DNA of 64,000 nucleotides from Mesobacillus selenatarsenatis SF-1. GTDB taxonomy: Bacteria > Bacillota > Bacilli > Bacillales > Cytobacillaceae. How positions within the stretch are numbered: the stretch's first letter is position 1; the number at the start of each line of letters is the position of its first letter. Shown here one piece after another: positions 17,783 to 26,994 of this stretch. The stretch is taken from positions 1 through 64,000 of the forward strand of contig NZ_BASE01000005.1 in NCBI RefSeq assembly GCF_000813125.1, written 5' to 3'. The notes under the pieces are model-generated. The model made no database searches and was not told where the DNA came from. It saw only the letters and a list, made by a program, of their open reading frames with translations. Made by a program: the position numbers and the translations under genes.

Positions 17783-18604
17783 TTAGTTTTCGTTCGTTCC
17801 CTGTGTTTCATCAACTTCGGACTGCTCTTCTTCTAATAGATTATCCTCTGAATAATCGCCGAAAGTTGGGAATGGGTTGCGCTTGTTTGCTGGGGCTGGG
17901 GTTTCGATTTTTGGATTGTAGTCTTTTAATTCCGCTAGCTCTGGAAAATAGAAGGCATTGATCGTTAACGCCATTTCTATCGGTGCTTCTTCATCTGATA
18001 GAGTGAAGATTTCTTGAGGACCGCTAAAAGAGATAGATTCTACCACTACTATTCTCCTAAGAGATTCTAACGCTGAGATGAATTTTTCGAGACTAAAGTA
18101 GTTATCCGCTCTAACATTGATTTGTGCTGTTGTTTTCACCAGGCCGTCCGGCATCTCTAATTGCGGATTCGTTACTTCCACCTCAGAAACGGAATTATCA
18201 GCCTGACCCCCAGACTCATCAGTAACCTGTTCAGAAGCTGATAATTCCGGTTTTATTGTAGGGGAAGCCTGCTGGCTAGCATCGAATTCAATAGAAGTAA
18301 CAAAGCTGTTTGAAATGACCTCTGCTTTTTCAATGTCAAGGACTAACTGCTCAACCATCGGATCAACCGGAAGCCTTTTTTGCAACTCAGCTGAGCTGCT
18401 AAAATCTGTTTCATTTACTGAAGCAAGCCTTTCTTCCAATGTTGAATTAAGCTGCTTCTCCATCTTTAGTTGACTTTCCTTTAATGACAAACTAGCATTC
18501 ATAGGAGCTAAATAAAGATAAAAACCAGCGATATAAATTAAAAAAGACAATAAAGCTGCAGCCAGAAGGATTAAGTAATGCTTTCTTTCTAATCGGAGGT
18601 TCAT
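17783..18604 (-). CDS. pilO: PilO-like type IV pilus alignment protein
   Basis: A 273-aa bitopic protein: a short cytosolic start, a membrane segment (about 10-32, LILLAAALLSFLIYIAGFYL), a coiled coil (about 36-65), then an extracytoplasmic domain with the ferredoxin-like pattern expected for PilO (about 140-240; QINVRADNYFSLEKFISALE). It ends in an acidic tail. Its place after pilM and pilN, with a 4-bp overlap with pilN, is the main support, because PilO sequences diverge strongly. It would bridge PilM/PilN to the pilus machine; Firmicutes lack the outer-membrane PilP/PilQ part. Confidence 0.8.
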   Translation of the reverse strand: MNLRLERKHYLILLAAALLSFLIYIAGFYLYLAPMNASLSLKESQLKMEKQLNSTLEERLASVNETDFSSSAELQKRLPVDPMVEQLVLDIEKAEVISNSFVTSIEFDASQQASPTIKPELSASEQVTDESGGQADNSVSEVEVTNPQLEMPDGLVKTTAQINVRADNYFSLEKFISALESLRRIVVVESISFSGPQEIFTLSDEEAPIEMALTINAFYFPELAELKDYNPKIETPAPANKRNPFPTFGDYSEDNLLEEEQSEVDETQGTNEN

Positions 18605-19209
18605 GATTCATCTCCTCCTTCAACAGCTGCCGGTTTAAACAATTCAGGATGGAATACAATCTTATAGGCTGCACTATACCGTGGCAGTGTTTTTCCTTCA
18701 GAATCATTGATTGATCCAGTCTCTTCTACAGTCTCAATGGCTACAACATTCATCAATTCAGCTTCCCGAACCCATTCTGATTGTTTAAGAGAGCTTAAGT
18801 AAAAGGCAGAATCCCTTGCAGCATCATATTGAATCGTCACAAGGATAGAATCCATGTTGCTGTATTCAAAACTTTGGATGAATCCGCGTTCGGGCAACAA
18901 GGAGATGATATTTTGCATAATCGGTACTGTGAGAACTGGGTATTGCTCTATCCACTGGACAGCTTCCTGCAGCTTGATCACTGAATTCCCAGCGTTTTCT
19001 TCAGCCAATTTTTCCTGCTGTGCATTATTCAATTTTTCCAGAGTCAAGATTTTTTGATCGACTAGCTCCATTTCATTTTCATAGCTCCTGCCCTGAAAAT
19101 ATATAACGGAAATAATAATCGCAATTAAAATGAAGATTATAGCGGCGATAATAAGCTGTGATGATTTTCTATGTTCTTTTTTTGGTAAAAGATTAATTTC
19201 AACCAGCAT
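18601..19209 (-). CDS. pilN: PilN-like type IV pilus assembly protein
   Basis: 202 aa. The N-terminal MLVEINLLPKKEHRK contains the INLLP motif by which PilN docks into PilM. A membrane segment lies at about 18-42 (LIIAAIIFILIAIIISVIYF), then a coiled coil and a ferredoxin-like extracytoplasmic domain. It starts 2 bp after pilM and overlaps pilO by 4 bp. Confidence 0.88.
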   Translation of the reverse strand: MLVEINLLPKKEHRKSSQLIIAAIIFILIAIIISVIYFQGRSYENEMELVDQKILTLEKLNNAQQEKLAEENAGNSVIKLQEAVQWIEQYPVLTVPIMQNIISLLPERGFIQSFEYSNMDSILVTIQYDAARDSAFYLSSLKQSEWVREAELMNVVAIETVEETGSINDSEGKTLPRYSAAYKIVFHPELFKPAAVEGGDES

Positions 19210-19211
19210 TA

Positions 19212-20204
19212 TTACACCTCTTTCAAGCCAAGCCCAAGAGCAAGGTTAAACGCAACTGTTAATCCTTCCGATTTGGACCCCATTTGATTCATATTAATAG
19301 TCGATACAGTCATACCAAACCGCTCTTTCATATCGACAATCGCCCGGTCCAGCATTGGATGGTCACCGTTTACTAATATTCTCGTTACCTCTTGTTTTCC
19401 TTGAGTCAGGGAAAATCGATAAAAATCCATTAGTTTCGTAATATCCCGATAGATTTCCTCAAGCTGGAATATAATATCAGAAACTTCTCCATCATAAACG
19501 AGTTCCGGACTTGAATGATCCTCTCCCGGACGTGAAAGCTTCCAGTTATCCTTTAAATCCCCTGGGATATGGCGCATAAATACAGGGATTTGCTCTTCAA
19601 AAATACACAAACTGACAACATCAAGGTCAAATTGGACAGTCAGCAATACTTCATTTTTCACAGCCATATCATGATGGTGATAGAGACGATAGATTGCAAG
19701 TGGTGAAATATCAGCGGCAACCGGCTTAAGTCTGACACTTTTGAATAAATCCTCAAACTCAAGTATGTATTTTTCTGGTGCTGCAAATAATAGAATTTCT
19801 TTCTTGTTATTCACTATGCCAAGGGTGATCGTGTCGAATACTGGATCTTCAAAAGGCAAATGGATGGTTGAACCCAGCTCCAAATATAAATATCCCTCGA
19901 TTTCATCTTCGTTGATATCAGCAGGAATAGTTACCTTCCTGATAATGACAAGGGAATCTGGTACGATGAAGCGAATTTCCCTTTTAGCTATTTTCCACTC
20001 AGCAATGCACTCATCCAGTATATTCGATAATGTGGCAAAATCGAGGATTTTACCATCTGAGATGATTCCTGGCGGTAAATATCTCTCTCCAAAATGATTC
20101 ACTGTAATCGGGTTCTTCTGCTTTAACTCCACAAAACGAATTGAATGGTCATTGAGCACGATATTGACGATTTTGTTACTGCTGGAAAATAAGGAAAATG
20201 CCAT
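19212..20204 (-). CDS. pilM: PilM, actin-like cytoplasmic type IV pilus protein
   Basis: A 330-aa actin/FtsA-fold protein of the pilus inner complex. FSLFSSSNKIVNIVLNDHSIR resembles the phosphate-1 region, although the glycine-rich loop is not canonical, so nucleotide binding is uncertain. ILVNGDHPMLD near residue 280 is at the adenosine motif position. It would bind the INLLP tail of PilN. It lies between pilD and pilN. Confidence 0.85.
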   Translation of the reverse strand: MAFSLFSSSNKIVNIVLNDHSIRFVELKQKNPITVNHFGERYLPPGIISDGKILDFATLSNILDECIAEWKIAKREIRFIVPDSLVIIRKVTIPADINEDEIEGYLYLELGSTIHLPFEDPVFDTITLGIVNNKKEILLFAAPEKYILEFEDLFKSVRLKPVAADISPLAIYRLYHHHDMAVKNEVLLTVQFDLDVVSLCIFEEQIPVFMRHIPGDLKDNWKLSRPGEDHSSPELVYDGEVSDIIFQLEEIYRDITKLMDFYRFSLTQGKQEVTRILVNGDHPMLDRAIVDMKERFGMTVSTINMNQMGSKSEGLTVAFNLALGLGLKEV

Positions 20205-20281
20205 GATTGAAACTCCTTAATGTATGACTGTTCTTAGACTGATGTTAATTCTTGTATTTTAATTTGCTGTTTATATATAAG

Positions 20282-21043
20282 TTAGAATCCAAGCATGAAA
20301 AATCGAAGATACCATCCTAAGATTTCTTCACCAAAGAAATAGGCTGTTAGAGTACCAATGGCAATGAACGGACCAAATGGAATGGCTTGCTTTCTCTTCA
20401 CAAATCCAAGAAGCATGGCAGCAATGCCAAAGAAAGCACCATAAAAGGTAGCAAAAAAGAAGGATAGAATCATAGTCTTAAAACCAACTGCGAAGCCAAT
20501 CAACGCAAAAAGCTTGATATCGCCGCCTCCCATCCCTCCCTTGCTGATGAGGGCAATAAATAAGAGGATTAAGAAACCTGCAACTGCCCCAGCGACTGAG
20601 TCCCACCAGGGAGAGAGAGGAAGAAATATACGCTCAACAATAAAAATACCCGCAAAAACAAGCAACACCTTATCGGGAATAATCATGTAAGCAAGATCAG
20701 ACACCGTAATGATGATAAACAATGAAATCAAAGTCAGGGCAATGAACAATTCACCGCTCCACCCAAGCAAAAGATAAGCCACCGCAAACAGAATCCCTGT
20801 CAAAAGCTCAAAAAAAGGATAAACGGGCGAAATGCCGACCTTGCACTGGCGGCACTTCCCCCTTTGAATAAAATATGAAACTACCGGAATCAACTCAATT
20901 GCCTGCAGCTGATGCCCACAATTAGGACATGAGGACCGCGGTGCGATGATTGATTTCCCTTCTGGGACACGCAGACCTACTACGTTGTAGAAGGAGCCTA
21001 GGAACAGGCCATATATTAAAGGAATTAATAATTCATAATCCAT
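20282..21043 (-). CDS. pilD: Prepilin peptidase / N-methyltransferase (ComC/PilD)
   Basis: A 253-aa integral membrane aspartyl protease that cleaves prepilins before the conserved hydrophobic segment and methylates the new N terminus. The methylase half has the zinc cysteines C39, C42, C64 and C67 (CPNC and CRQC). The peptidase aspartates are in SDLAYMIIPD and GGGDIKLFALIG. There are about eight membrane segments. It is the positional counterpart of B. subtilis comC, but embedded in a whole pilus operon. It may also process ComG pseudopilins encoded elsewhere (inferred). Confidence 0.95.
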   Translation of the reverse strand: MDYELLIPLIYGLFLGSFYNVVGLRVPEGKSIIAPRSSCPNCGHQLQAIELIPVVSYFIQRGKCRQCKVGISPVYPFFELLTGILFAVAYLLLGWSGELFIALTLISLFIIITVSDLAYMIIPDKVLLVFAGIFIVERIFLPLSPWWDSVAGAVAGFLILLFIALISKGGMGGGDIKLFALIGFAVGFKTMILSFFFATFYGAFFGIAAMLLGFVKRKQAIPFGPFIAIGTLTAYFFGEEILGWYLRFFMLGF

Positions 21044-21081
21044 TCAGCTTCCTACCTGTTAATTTTTTCTCAAAGGAACTA

Positions 21082-21561
21082 TTATTTAACATTATCTCTC
21101 TTTAAATTCCCAACAAGAATCGGTCCACCTTCACTATTCTGAACACCCCTAGTAGAATTCACCAATTTAACTGATTCAACCGAGCCATTTGTGATTTTCA
21201 CGTAAGAACCAGCCTCTGGAGCCGCATTTAAGATAGTTGAGGGACTTTCTCCACCTATATAAGCACTACCTTTATCCGGACTATCAATAGCTTCAATATA
21301 CCCTTTGCCTACTAGATAATCCAGAGTTAAGTAATCAGTTCCCTCCAAAAGAGTCTCATCAGCGGTGACAGCAAGTTTAGCAGCATTGACCAACTGTTGG
21401 GCGTTGGCTACATGTGCATCTTTTCTAGAGTTATCAATTAGCCCGCCAATACTCGGCACGGCAATCGCACTAATAATCCCCAAAATAACAACTACAGCCA
21501 AAAGTTCAACTAGCGTCAAACCTCTTTGATCTTTCATTTTTTTCTTGATTGCTTTTAACAT
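21082..21561 (-). CDS. pilA: Major type IV pilin
   Basis: 159 aa. A short basic leader (MLKAIKKKMKDQRG) ends in the class III signal RG/LTLVELLAVVVILGI. After cleavage the mature protein starts with Leu and has Glu at position +5, needed for pilus assembly. The C-terminal domain (about 60-159) has no cysteines, unlike disulfide-looped Gram-negative pilins. The strong RBS AAGGAGAG and a 126-bp gap upstream, with a possible hairpin AGAGACAATTCTCT, suggest separately boosted expression. It is the only full-length pilin on this strand, hence called major. Confidence 0.88.
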   Translation of the reverse strand: MLKAIKKKMKDQRGLTLVELLAVVVILGIISAIAVPSIGGLIDNSRKDAHVANAQQLVNAAKLAVTADETLLEGTDYLTLDYLVGKGYIEAIDSPDKGSAYIGGESPSTILNAAPEAGSYVKITNGSVESVKLVNSTRGVQNSEGGPILVGNLKRDNVK

Positions 21562-21687
21562 AATATTTCTCTCCTTTTAGTAAATTTTACCCACGACTAT
21601 TGGAATATGTATCTAATCATATTATAGATGATAGATAATAATTTTCATATAAAGAATGTGTAGAGAATTGTCTCTTTTTGGTCAAAA

Positions 21688-22893
21688 TCAATTTACGTGA
21701 TTGAATATGTCGAACATTGGAATCATGATGGATGTAACAATGGTTCCGACAAGTCCTGCGAGTATGACGATCATGATTGGTTCAATCAATGATTTTAATT
21801 GATCGGTACTGGTCTCTACTTCTTTTTCGTAGAAGTCGGCTACTTTTCCAAGCATGGCGTCCAGTGAACCTGTTTCTTCACCGATGGCAATCATCTGTGT
21901 GACTAACGGCGGGAATGCCCAGTGTTTCTTCATTGGTCCTGTCATTGATTGTCCAATCTCGAGCGCATCACGAGATTCACGAACGACTCTTCCTACCACT
22001 TCATTCTCTACAACATTTTCAACAATTGACAATGCCTGTAAAATGGGGACTGAACTCGAAAAGAGAGAGCTTAGAGTTCTTGTCATTCTGGCCAGGACTG
22101 CTTTTTGCATCATTTTTCCGAAAATCGGCATCCGCAGAATAGCAAAATCCAGATAATATTTTGTCTGTTTATTTTTCTTCATTGCCGAAAGACCTGCAAC
22201 AACACCCACCAGTAACAGCAGAATCAGCCACCAAAAGGCTTGCATGAACTCACTTGCTGCAAGGACAAATTTTGTAATTGCCGGCAGTTCCCCGCCAAAA
22301 TCCTCGAACATGCCAACAAAGGTTGGTACTATCGAAACTAGTAAAAAGATGACCACCAGTATCGCAATTACCGCAATTACAGCTGGATAACTGATTGCGG
22401 CGATGACCTTCTGCCGGGTGTTATGCTGCTTTTCATAGTGTTCAGCAAGCCGCTCCAGCGTCTCATCCATATTTCCGCCCGCTTCTCCTGCTTTCACCAT
22501 ATTAATATACATGGAAGAAAAGATTTTACTGTGCTTGGCGGTTGCTTCTGACAGCTGAACCCCTTCTCGCAGTTCTGCTTCAATATCCAGCAGTGCTTTC
22601 TTCAATGCTTTACTATCCGTTTGTTTCGCTAAAATTTTTGTTGATTCCACAACCGAGACCCCGGCTTTTAACAAGGTAGCAAACTGGCGTAGATAGATGA
22701 CCAGATGCTGAAGCTTCACAGGATTTCCGATTGTAATATCTTTTGTCAGCCAAGTTTCAGGCACTTCGATTATTTCTGTAGTCCTGATTCCTTCCTCACG
22801 AAGCTTTTCCAATGCTTCACGTTTGGAACCTGCCGTGATCGTGCCTGAGCGTTTTTTTGTCCGGTCGCGTCCGGTATATTTAAATCGAGCCAT
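21688..22893 (-). CDS. pilC: PilC, inner-membrane platform protein of the type IV pilus
   Basis: 401 aa with two GspF domains (about 70-195 and 275-395) and three or four membrane segments, for example VIAVIAILVVIFLLVSIVP. LRQFATLLKAGVSV and the GEAGGNMDETLERLAEHYE motif are diagnostic. I start at ATG 22891-22893 (MARFKYTGRD), one base after the pilT stop; the open frame to 23043 runs inside pilT and is not coding. It is the platform on which PilB and PilT act. Confidence 0.95.
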   Translation of the reverse strand: MARFKYTGRDRTKKRSGTITAGSKREALEKLREEGIRTTEIIEVPETWLTKDITIGNPVKLQHLVIYLRQFATLLKAGVSVVESTKILAKQTDSKALKKALLDIEAELREGVQLSEATAKHSKIFSSMYINMVKAGEAGGNMDETLERLAEHYEKQHNTRQKVIAAISYPAVIAVIAILVVIFLLVSIVPTFVGMFEDFGGELPAITKFVLAASEFMQAFWWLILLLLVGVVAGLSAMKKNKQTKYYLDFAILRMPIFGKMMQKAVLARMTRTLSSLFSSSVPILQALSIVENVVENEVVGRVVRESRDALEIGQSMTGPMKKHWAFPPLVTQMIAIGEETGSLDAMLGKVADFYEKEVETSTDQLKSLIEPIMIVILAGLVGTIVTSIMIPMFDIFNHVN

Positions 22894-22894
22894 A

Positions 22895-23935
22895 TCAAAC
22901 CATCTTCTCCAGCAAGTATGGTTCAGCAATTTCCTTAGAGATGATACCTCTCTGGACAAGCTCCTTGATGTCCATCTCAAGTGTATGCATGCCATGAATT
23001 CTCGAAGTCTGCATGATACTGATAATTTGATGGATTTTTTCATTCCTGATTAAATTTGCTACGGCCGCATTATTTATCAAAATTTCCGTTGCGTTTCTAC
23101 GCCCCTTTTTATCCACAGTAGGAAATAGACGCTGGGAAATGACTGAAACAAGGACAGAAGCAAGCTGTATTCGAATCTGCGCCTGCTGTCCCGGCGGAAA
23201 AACATCTAGTATTCTATTAATTGTAGCTGGGGCACTTGATGTATGGAGTGTGCCCAGCACAAGATGCCCGGTTTCAGCAGCAGTAATCGCCGTCTGTATC
23301 GTATCAAGGTCTCGCAGTTCCCCGACCAGGATGACATCGGGATCCTGTCGGAGGGCCGCGCGTAATCCATTAGCGAAGTTATTCGTATCCAGACCTATTT
23401 CACGCTGGTCAATAATGCTGTTTCCATGCTTATGCAAATATTCAATCGGGTCCTCTAAAGTGACAATATGCTTACGCATTGTCGTGTTCATATACTGGAT
23501 TAATGACGCCAGCGTCGTAGATTTACCGCTTCCGGTCGGTCCTGTCACGAGAACAAGTCCCTGTGGTTTTTCGGCAATTCTTTTAAGGATTTCCGGCAGT
23601 TCCAGCTCCTCTAATGTCGGGATTCTTGTAGGAACGATCCTGACTGCCAGGGAAACGCAGCCCCTTTGATGGTAGGCATTTACCCTAAACCTGGAGATGC
23701 CTGCTATTCCATACGAAAAGTCTAACTCACCTTTCGACTTGAACAGATCCCAGGAATTTTCGGGAACGATGGATTTTGCCATTGCTTCTATTTCATCTGG
23801 TGTAATTGTATCTGTCCCGTATCTTCTTAAGTCCCCATTGATTCTCATTACTGGAGGAATGCCAACAGTTATGTGAATATCTGAAGCCTTAAGTTCAAAG
23901 GCTGACCTCAGCAAATGCTCTATTTTTTCTTTCAT
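22895..23935 (-). CDS. pilT: PilT, type IV pilus retraction ATPase
   Basis: A 346-aa hexameric secretion ATPase. Walker A is GPTGSGKST (about 134-142), the Asp box is around VTLEDPIEYLH, Walker B is DPDVILVGELRD, and the His box is GHLVLGTLHT. ANLIRNEKIHQ near the C terminus is the AIRNLIRE-type motif specific to PilT. Its presence means the pilus is predicted to retract, allowing twitching, adhesion or DNA capture. ATG follows GGGGAG. pilB lies 13 bp upstream. Confidence 0.95.
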   Translation of the reverse strand: MKEKIEHLLRSAFELKASDIHITVGIPPVMRINGDLRRYGTDTITPDEIEAMAKSIVPENSWDLFKSKGELDFSYGIAGISRFRVNAYHQRGCVSLAVRIVPTRIPTLEELELPEILKRIAEKPQGLVLVTGPTGSGKSTTLASLIQYMNTTMRKHIVTLEDPIEYLHKHGNSIIDQREIGLDTNNFANGLRAALRQDPDVILVGELRDLDTIQTAITAAETGHLVLGTLHTSSAPATINRILDVFPPGQQAQIRIQLASVLVSVISQRLFPTVDKKGRRNATEILINNAAVANLIRNEKIHQIISIMQTSRIHGMHTLEMDIKELVQRGIISKEIAEPYLLEKMV

Positions 23936-23948
23936 GTTAACTCCCCGC

Positions 23949-25613
23949 TTATTCTGTTATGGCTACCCTTAAAACTTCTTCAGTCGTGGTGAGTCCTTGT
24001 TTAATCTTCAGCAGTCCGTCATCAATCAGGAAAATCGTTTTATTTCTGACAGCAAATTCCCTTAATACCGTAACTGGCTCTTCATTCATGATCGCTCTGC
24101 GAAGTTCATTGTCCACCGCCAGCACCTCATGGATTGCCAATCGGCCTCGATAACCTGTCATATTACAGGAAGAACAGCCTCTTCCCTTCCACACAGTCTC
24201 AATTGAAATTCCTCTTTTAGAAAAAATATCTATTTCACGTTTTGTCGGCTCATGAGCCTCTGCGCAGTCCCGGCACACCCTTCTGACGAGCCGCTGGGCG
24301 ACAACTCCACTTAACGAGGATGCGACAAGGAAAGGTTCGACACCCATGTCCAGCATTCTTGTTACAGAACTCAGTGCGTCATTCGTGTGCATCGTGCTGA
24401 GTACCAGGTGTCCCGTTAAAGAAGCTCTCACTGCCACTTCCACTGTCTCTTTATCCCGTATTTCACCAACCATGATGATGTTGGGATCCTGGCGGAGAAT
24501 GGACCTTAGTCCTGCCGCAAATGTCATGCCAACATTCGGGTTGACCTGGATTTGATTAATTCCCTCAATCTGATATTCTACAGGGTCCTCAATCGTAATG
24601 ATGTTAACCTCTTCACTATTCAGCTTGTTCAAAGCGGCATAAAGGGTAGAAGATTTCCCTGAACCAGTAGGACCAGTAATTAAAACGATTCCATTAGGTT
24701 TTGAGATCATGTTCGTAAATCGATTGAGATTATGCTTGTTGAAACCAAGCTTTTCGATGTCATTCAATGTACTGCCCATATCGAGTATACGCATGACGAC
24801 CTTTTCACCAAAAACGGTTGGCAAAGTAGAAACACGGAGGTCAATAGGATGAAAATCAAGATTGGCTTTGATTCTTCCATCCTGAGGAGTCCTGTTCTCA
24901 GTGATATCAAGATTCGCCATAATCTTGATCCGGGCAATCAACACGTTTTGCATATGCTTCGGCAGCACCCGTTCCACCCTCAGGATTCCGTCAATACGAT
25001 AGCGGATGACAACCTTCCTTTCCTGTGGGTCGATATGAATATCACTCGCCTTGTTGGCAGAAGCATTGGATAGCAGCTGATTCACCAGCCTGATAACGGG
25101 AGAATCAGACTCTGTCAGACTATCTTCCTGCACAGTTTCCATTACCGGGGTGCTGATGCCAATTAAATCATCAAGTCCATCGTTATTATCGTAGTACTTA
25201 TTAATCGCACGAATGATATCGTCCTTAGTCGCTATCGCCGTTTCTATATGGAAGCCTGTTGACAACCTGAGATCATCCACCGTGAAAAAGTCCATCGGAT
25301 CCGCCATTGCAACAAATAGCTTTTCCCCTTCTTTTTTCAGAGGAATAACTAAATTACGTTTCGCTGTTTCTTTGGGGATAAGTGTAAAAAGCTTAGTATC
25401 AAATGGATAGCGATACAAACTGATATGCGGGATTCCCAGTTGGAACTCGAGAACTTCAATCAGTTGCTGCTCTGTTATAAGCCCTCTTTGCAGGAGTGCA
25501 TCTCCAAGCTTTTGCCCAGCTGTTTTCTCAGCTAGTGTGGCTTGCAGCTGAGCTTCTGAAAGCAATCCTGTTTCGACTAACAAGTCGCCAAGCCGTCTTC
25601 TCATTTGTCTCAT
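23949..25613 (-). CDS. pilB: PilB, type IV pilus extension ATPase with two MshEN c-di-GMP-binding motifs
   Basis: A 554-aa assembly ATPase. The N-terminal MshEN (GspE_N) domain has two tandem copies of the cyclic-di-GMP motif. The first begins RLGDLLVETGLL (residues 7-30, last Q replaced by K). The second begins KLGDALLQRGLI (35-58, ending with the expected Q). The ATPase domain has GPTGSGKSST, IEDPVEY, DPNIIMVGEIRD and GHLVLSTMHT, then a zinc module (CRDC and CSSC). I prefer ATG at 25611-25613, eight bases after AGGAG, to the GTG three codons upstream. Binding of c-di-GMP is inferred from the motif. Confidence 0.93.
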   Translation of the reverse strand: MRQMRRRLGDLLVETGLLSEAQLQATLAEKTAGQKLGDALLQRGLITEQQLIEVLEFQLGIPHISLYRYPFDTKLFTLIPKETAKRNLVIPLKKEGEKLFVAMADPMDFFTVDDLRLSTGFHIETAIATKDDIIRAINKYYDNNDGLDDLIGISTPVMETVQEDSLTESDSPVIRLVNQLLSNASANKASDIHIDPQERKVVIRYRIDGILRVERVLPKHMQNVLIARIKIMANLDITENRTPQDGRIKANLDFHPIDLRVSTLPTVFGEKVVMRILDMGSTLNDIEKLGFNKHNLNRFTNMISKPNGIVLITGPTGSGKSSTLYAALNKLNSEEVNIITIEDPVEYQIEGINQIQVNPNVGMTFAAGLRSILRQDPNIIMVGEIRDKETVEVAVRASLTGHLVLSTMHTNDALSSVTRMLDMGVEPFLVASSLSGVVAQRLVRRVCRDCAEAHEPTKREIDIFSKRGISIETVWKGRGCSSCNMTGYRGRLAIHEVLAVDNELRRAIMNEEPVTVLREFAVRNKTIFLIDDGLLKIKQGLTTTEEVLRVAITE

Positions 25614-25636
25614 ATTACTCACTCCTGAACTTTGGC

Positions 25637-26962
25637 TTACTTTGGTTCTTCATTCGGCTTGCCGAATAGACCGTCCTCTTCTTTGTCAGCTTCTACATTT
25701 GTTTCAACTTCACCTTCATCTTCTCCAGGTGAAGTTTCTACTGCGGACTGGCCTGGCTGCGCGTCCGAATCTCCAGTTCCAGGTAAAACTCCTGTATCCT
25801 CCCCGATAACAGTGCCAGATTTAGGTTCAGTGGCAACTGTTTTTAAGGGATGGACTTCTATTCGGTGGACGGGAGGATAAAAGTCCTCTGACAATACCTC
25901 TGTTTTCAATAATTCTCCCTTTTGAGAATAGGTTTCACGAACCAGCTTCACTATTACACCAGGGCTTCCTTCCACTTTTACGGATTTTTGTCCTACATTT
26001 AATAGTGGAGAGAATTGCTTGATCGTCCTCGGTCTAAATTCCTGCTTGTCCAAAGTTTGAATACTGTATTTGTATAAGAATGGCTCTCCTTTAACCGAAA
26101 CTTCCAGATCTGGGCTATTCCAGTTGAATACAATTGTATAAGTGGAAGTATTAGGGTTATAAACACTGAAATCCATTCTCTTATTAAATTGAACTTTTGC
26201 TTCAAAACCCGGTTCAATATTCTCTGTAAGCTCCCTGCTTATATGCCTCTCCGATATATGAAAGTTCGTGGGCAGGATGGCCTGATAGATTGCAGTGGCT
26301 ATTTGGCTGTAGGTATGGTCCAATAGCTCAGGTAATTCACTTTCCTTTACAAGAGATGCCAGCGAGAACTGTGACTCAGGTTCCAGCTCGATTGTCGGGA
26401 AGATTTTTATAAAACTCAACAACTCTTCATTATTATCATCCAATTTTATAGATATAGATGAAACTTCTATTGATTCTTCTTGGGGGAGATACCGGTCCAA
26501 CTTGATGACAATATTCTCATTTAATCCTTGAATAGCTTCCGCCAAATCCTTTTCCAGCACTTCCAAGTTCAAACGGTTATCGATTGTGTCAGGCAAAACT
26601 CCATTTAAAGATTTCATCTCAACAAAGAGTTCATTCTGTTGTCCATCAATTGCAGAGCTAACCGTCTGGTCTGTTAAAAAGATGAAACTTCCCGCCTTAA
26701 CCGAGTAGGCTTGTTCTTTATAAATCATTGCCACTTTCGCATTGGAAGACCATTCGTTCCAACGTGCTTCCAACAAAACTCTGGCTTCTTCTTTTGTTTT
26801 GTTTGATACATCGATCGTCCCGATGAAAGTATGATCCGAAAATATAGATTCCACACCTTTTTGGGAGCTCAAGGCTGAAGCACCAAAATAAGTGAAACTG
26901 TATGTAAATAATGAAAAAACAATGACAATCAACGAGACTTTTATTATTTGGCGTTTTTTCAC
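25637..26962 (-). CDS. VanW/G5-like secreted or membrane-anchored protein in the pilus operon
   Basis: 441 aa. The N-terminal hydrophobic segment (about 7-27) is a signal anchor. The region 45-200 resembles the peptidoglycan-binding-like domains found before VanW domains (YoaR type). The part 215-310 is weakly VanW-like (NPNTSTYTIVFNW), and 340-380 is G5-like (VRETYSQKGELLKTEVLSEDFY). The C-terminal tail is acidic and low in complexity. The start is GTG behind GGGGA. It is encoded 14 bp from the end of the intergenic spacer before pilB in the same direction, so it may help the pilus cross or attach to the wall (inference). The exact family should be confirmed by profile search. Confidence 0.65.
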   Translation of the reverse strand: MKKRQIIKVSLIVIVFSLFTYSFTYFGASALSSQKGVESIFSDHTFIGTIDVSNKTKEEARVLLEARWNEWSSNAKVAMIYKEQAYSVKAGSFIFLTDQTVSSAIDGQQNELFVEMKSLNGVLPDTIDNRLNLEVLEKDLAEAIQGLNENIVIKLDRYLPQEESIEVSSISIKLDDNNEELLSFIKIFPTIELEPESQFSLASLVKESELPELLDHTYSQIATAIYQAILPTNFHISERHISRELTENIEPGFEAKVQFNKRMDFSVYNPNTSTYTIVFNWNSPDLEVSVKGEPFLYKYSIQTLDKQEFRPRTIKQFSPLLNVGQKSVKVEGSPGVIVKLVRETYSQKGELLKTEVLSEDFYPPVHRIEVHPLKTVATEPKSGTVIGEDTGVLPGTGDSDAQPGQSAVETSPGEDEGEVETNVEADKEEDGLFGKPNEEPK

Positions 26963-26994
26963 ATATATTCCCCTTAAAAAAAGATTGTATTGTA

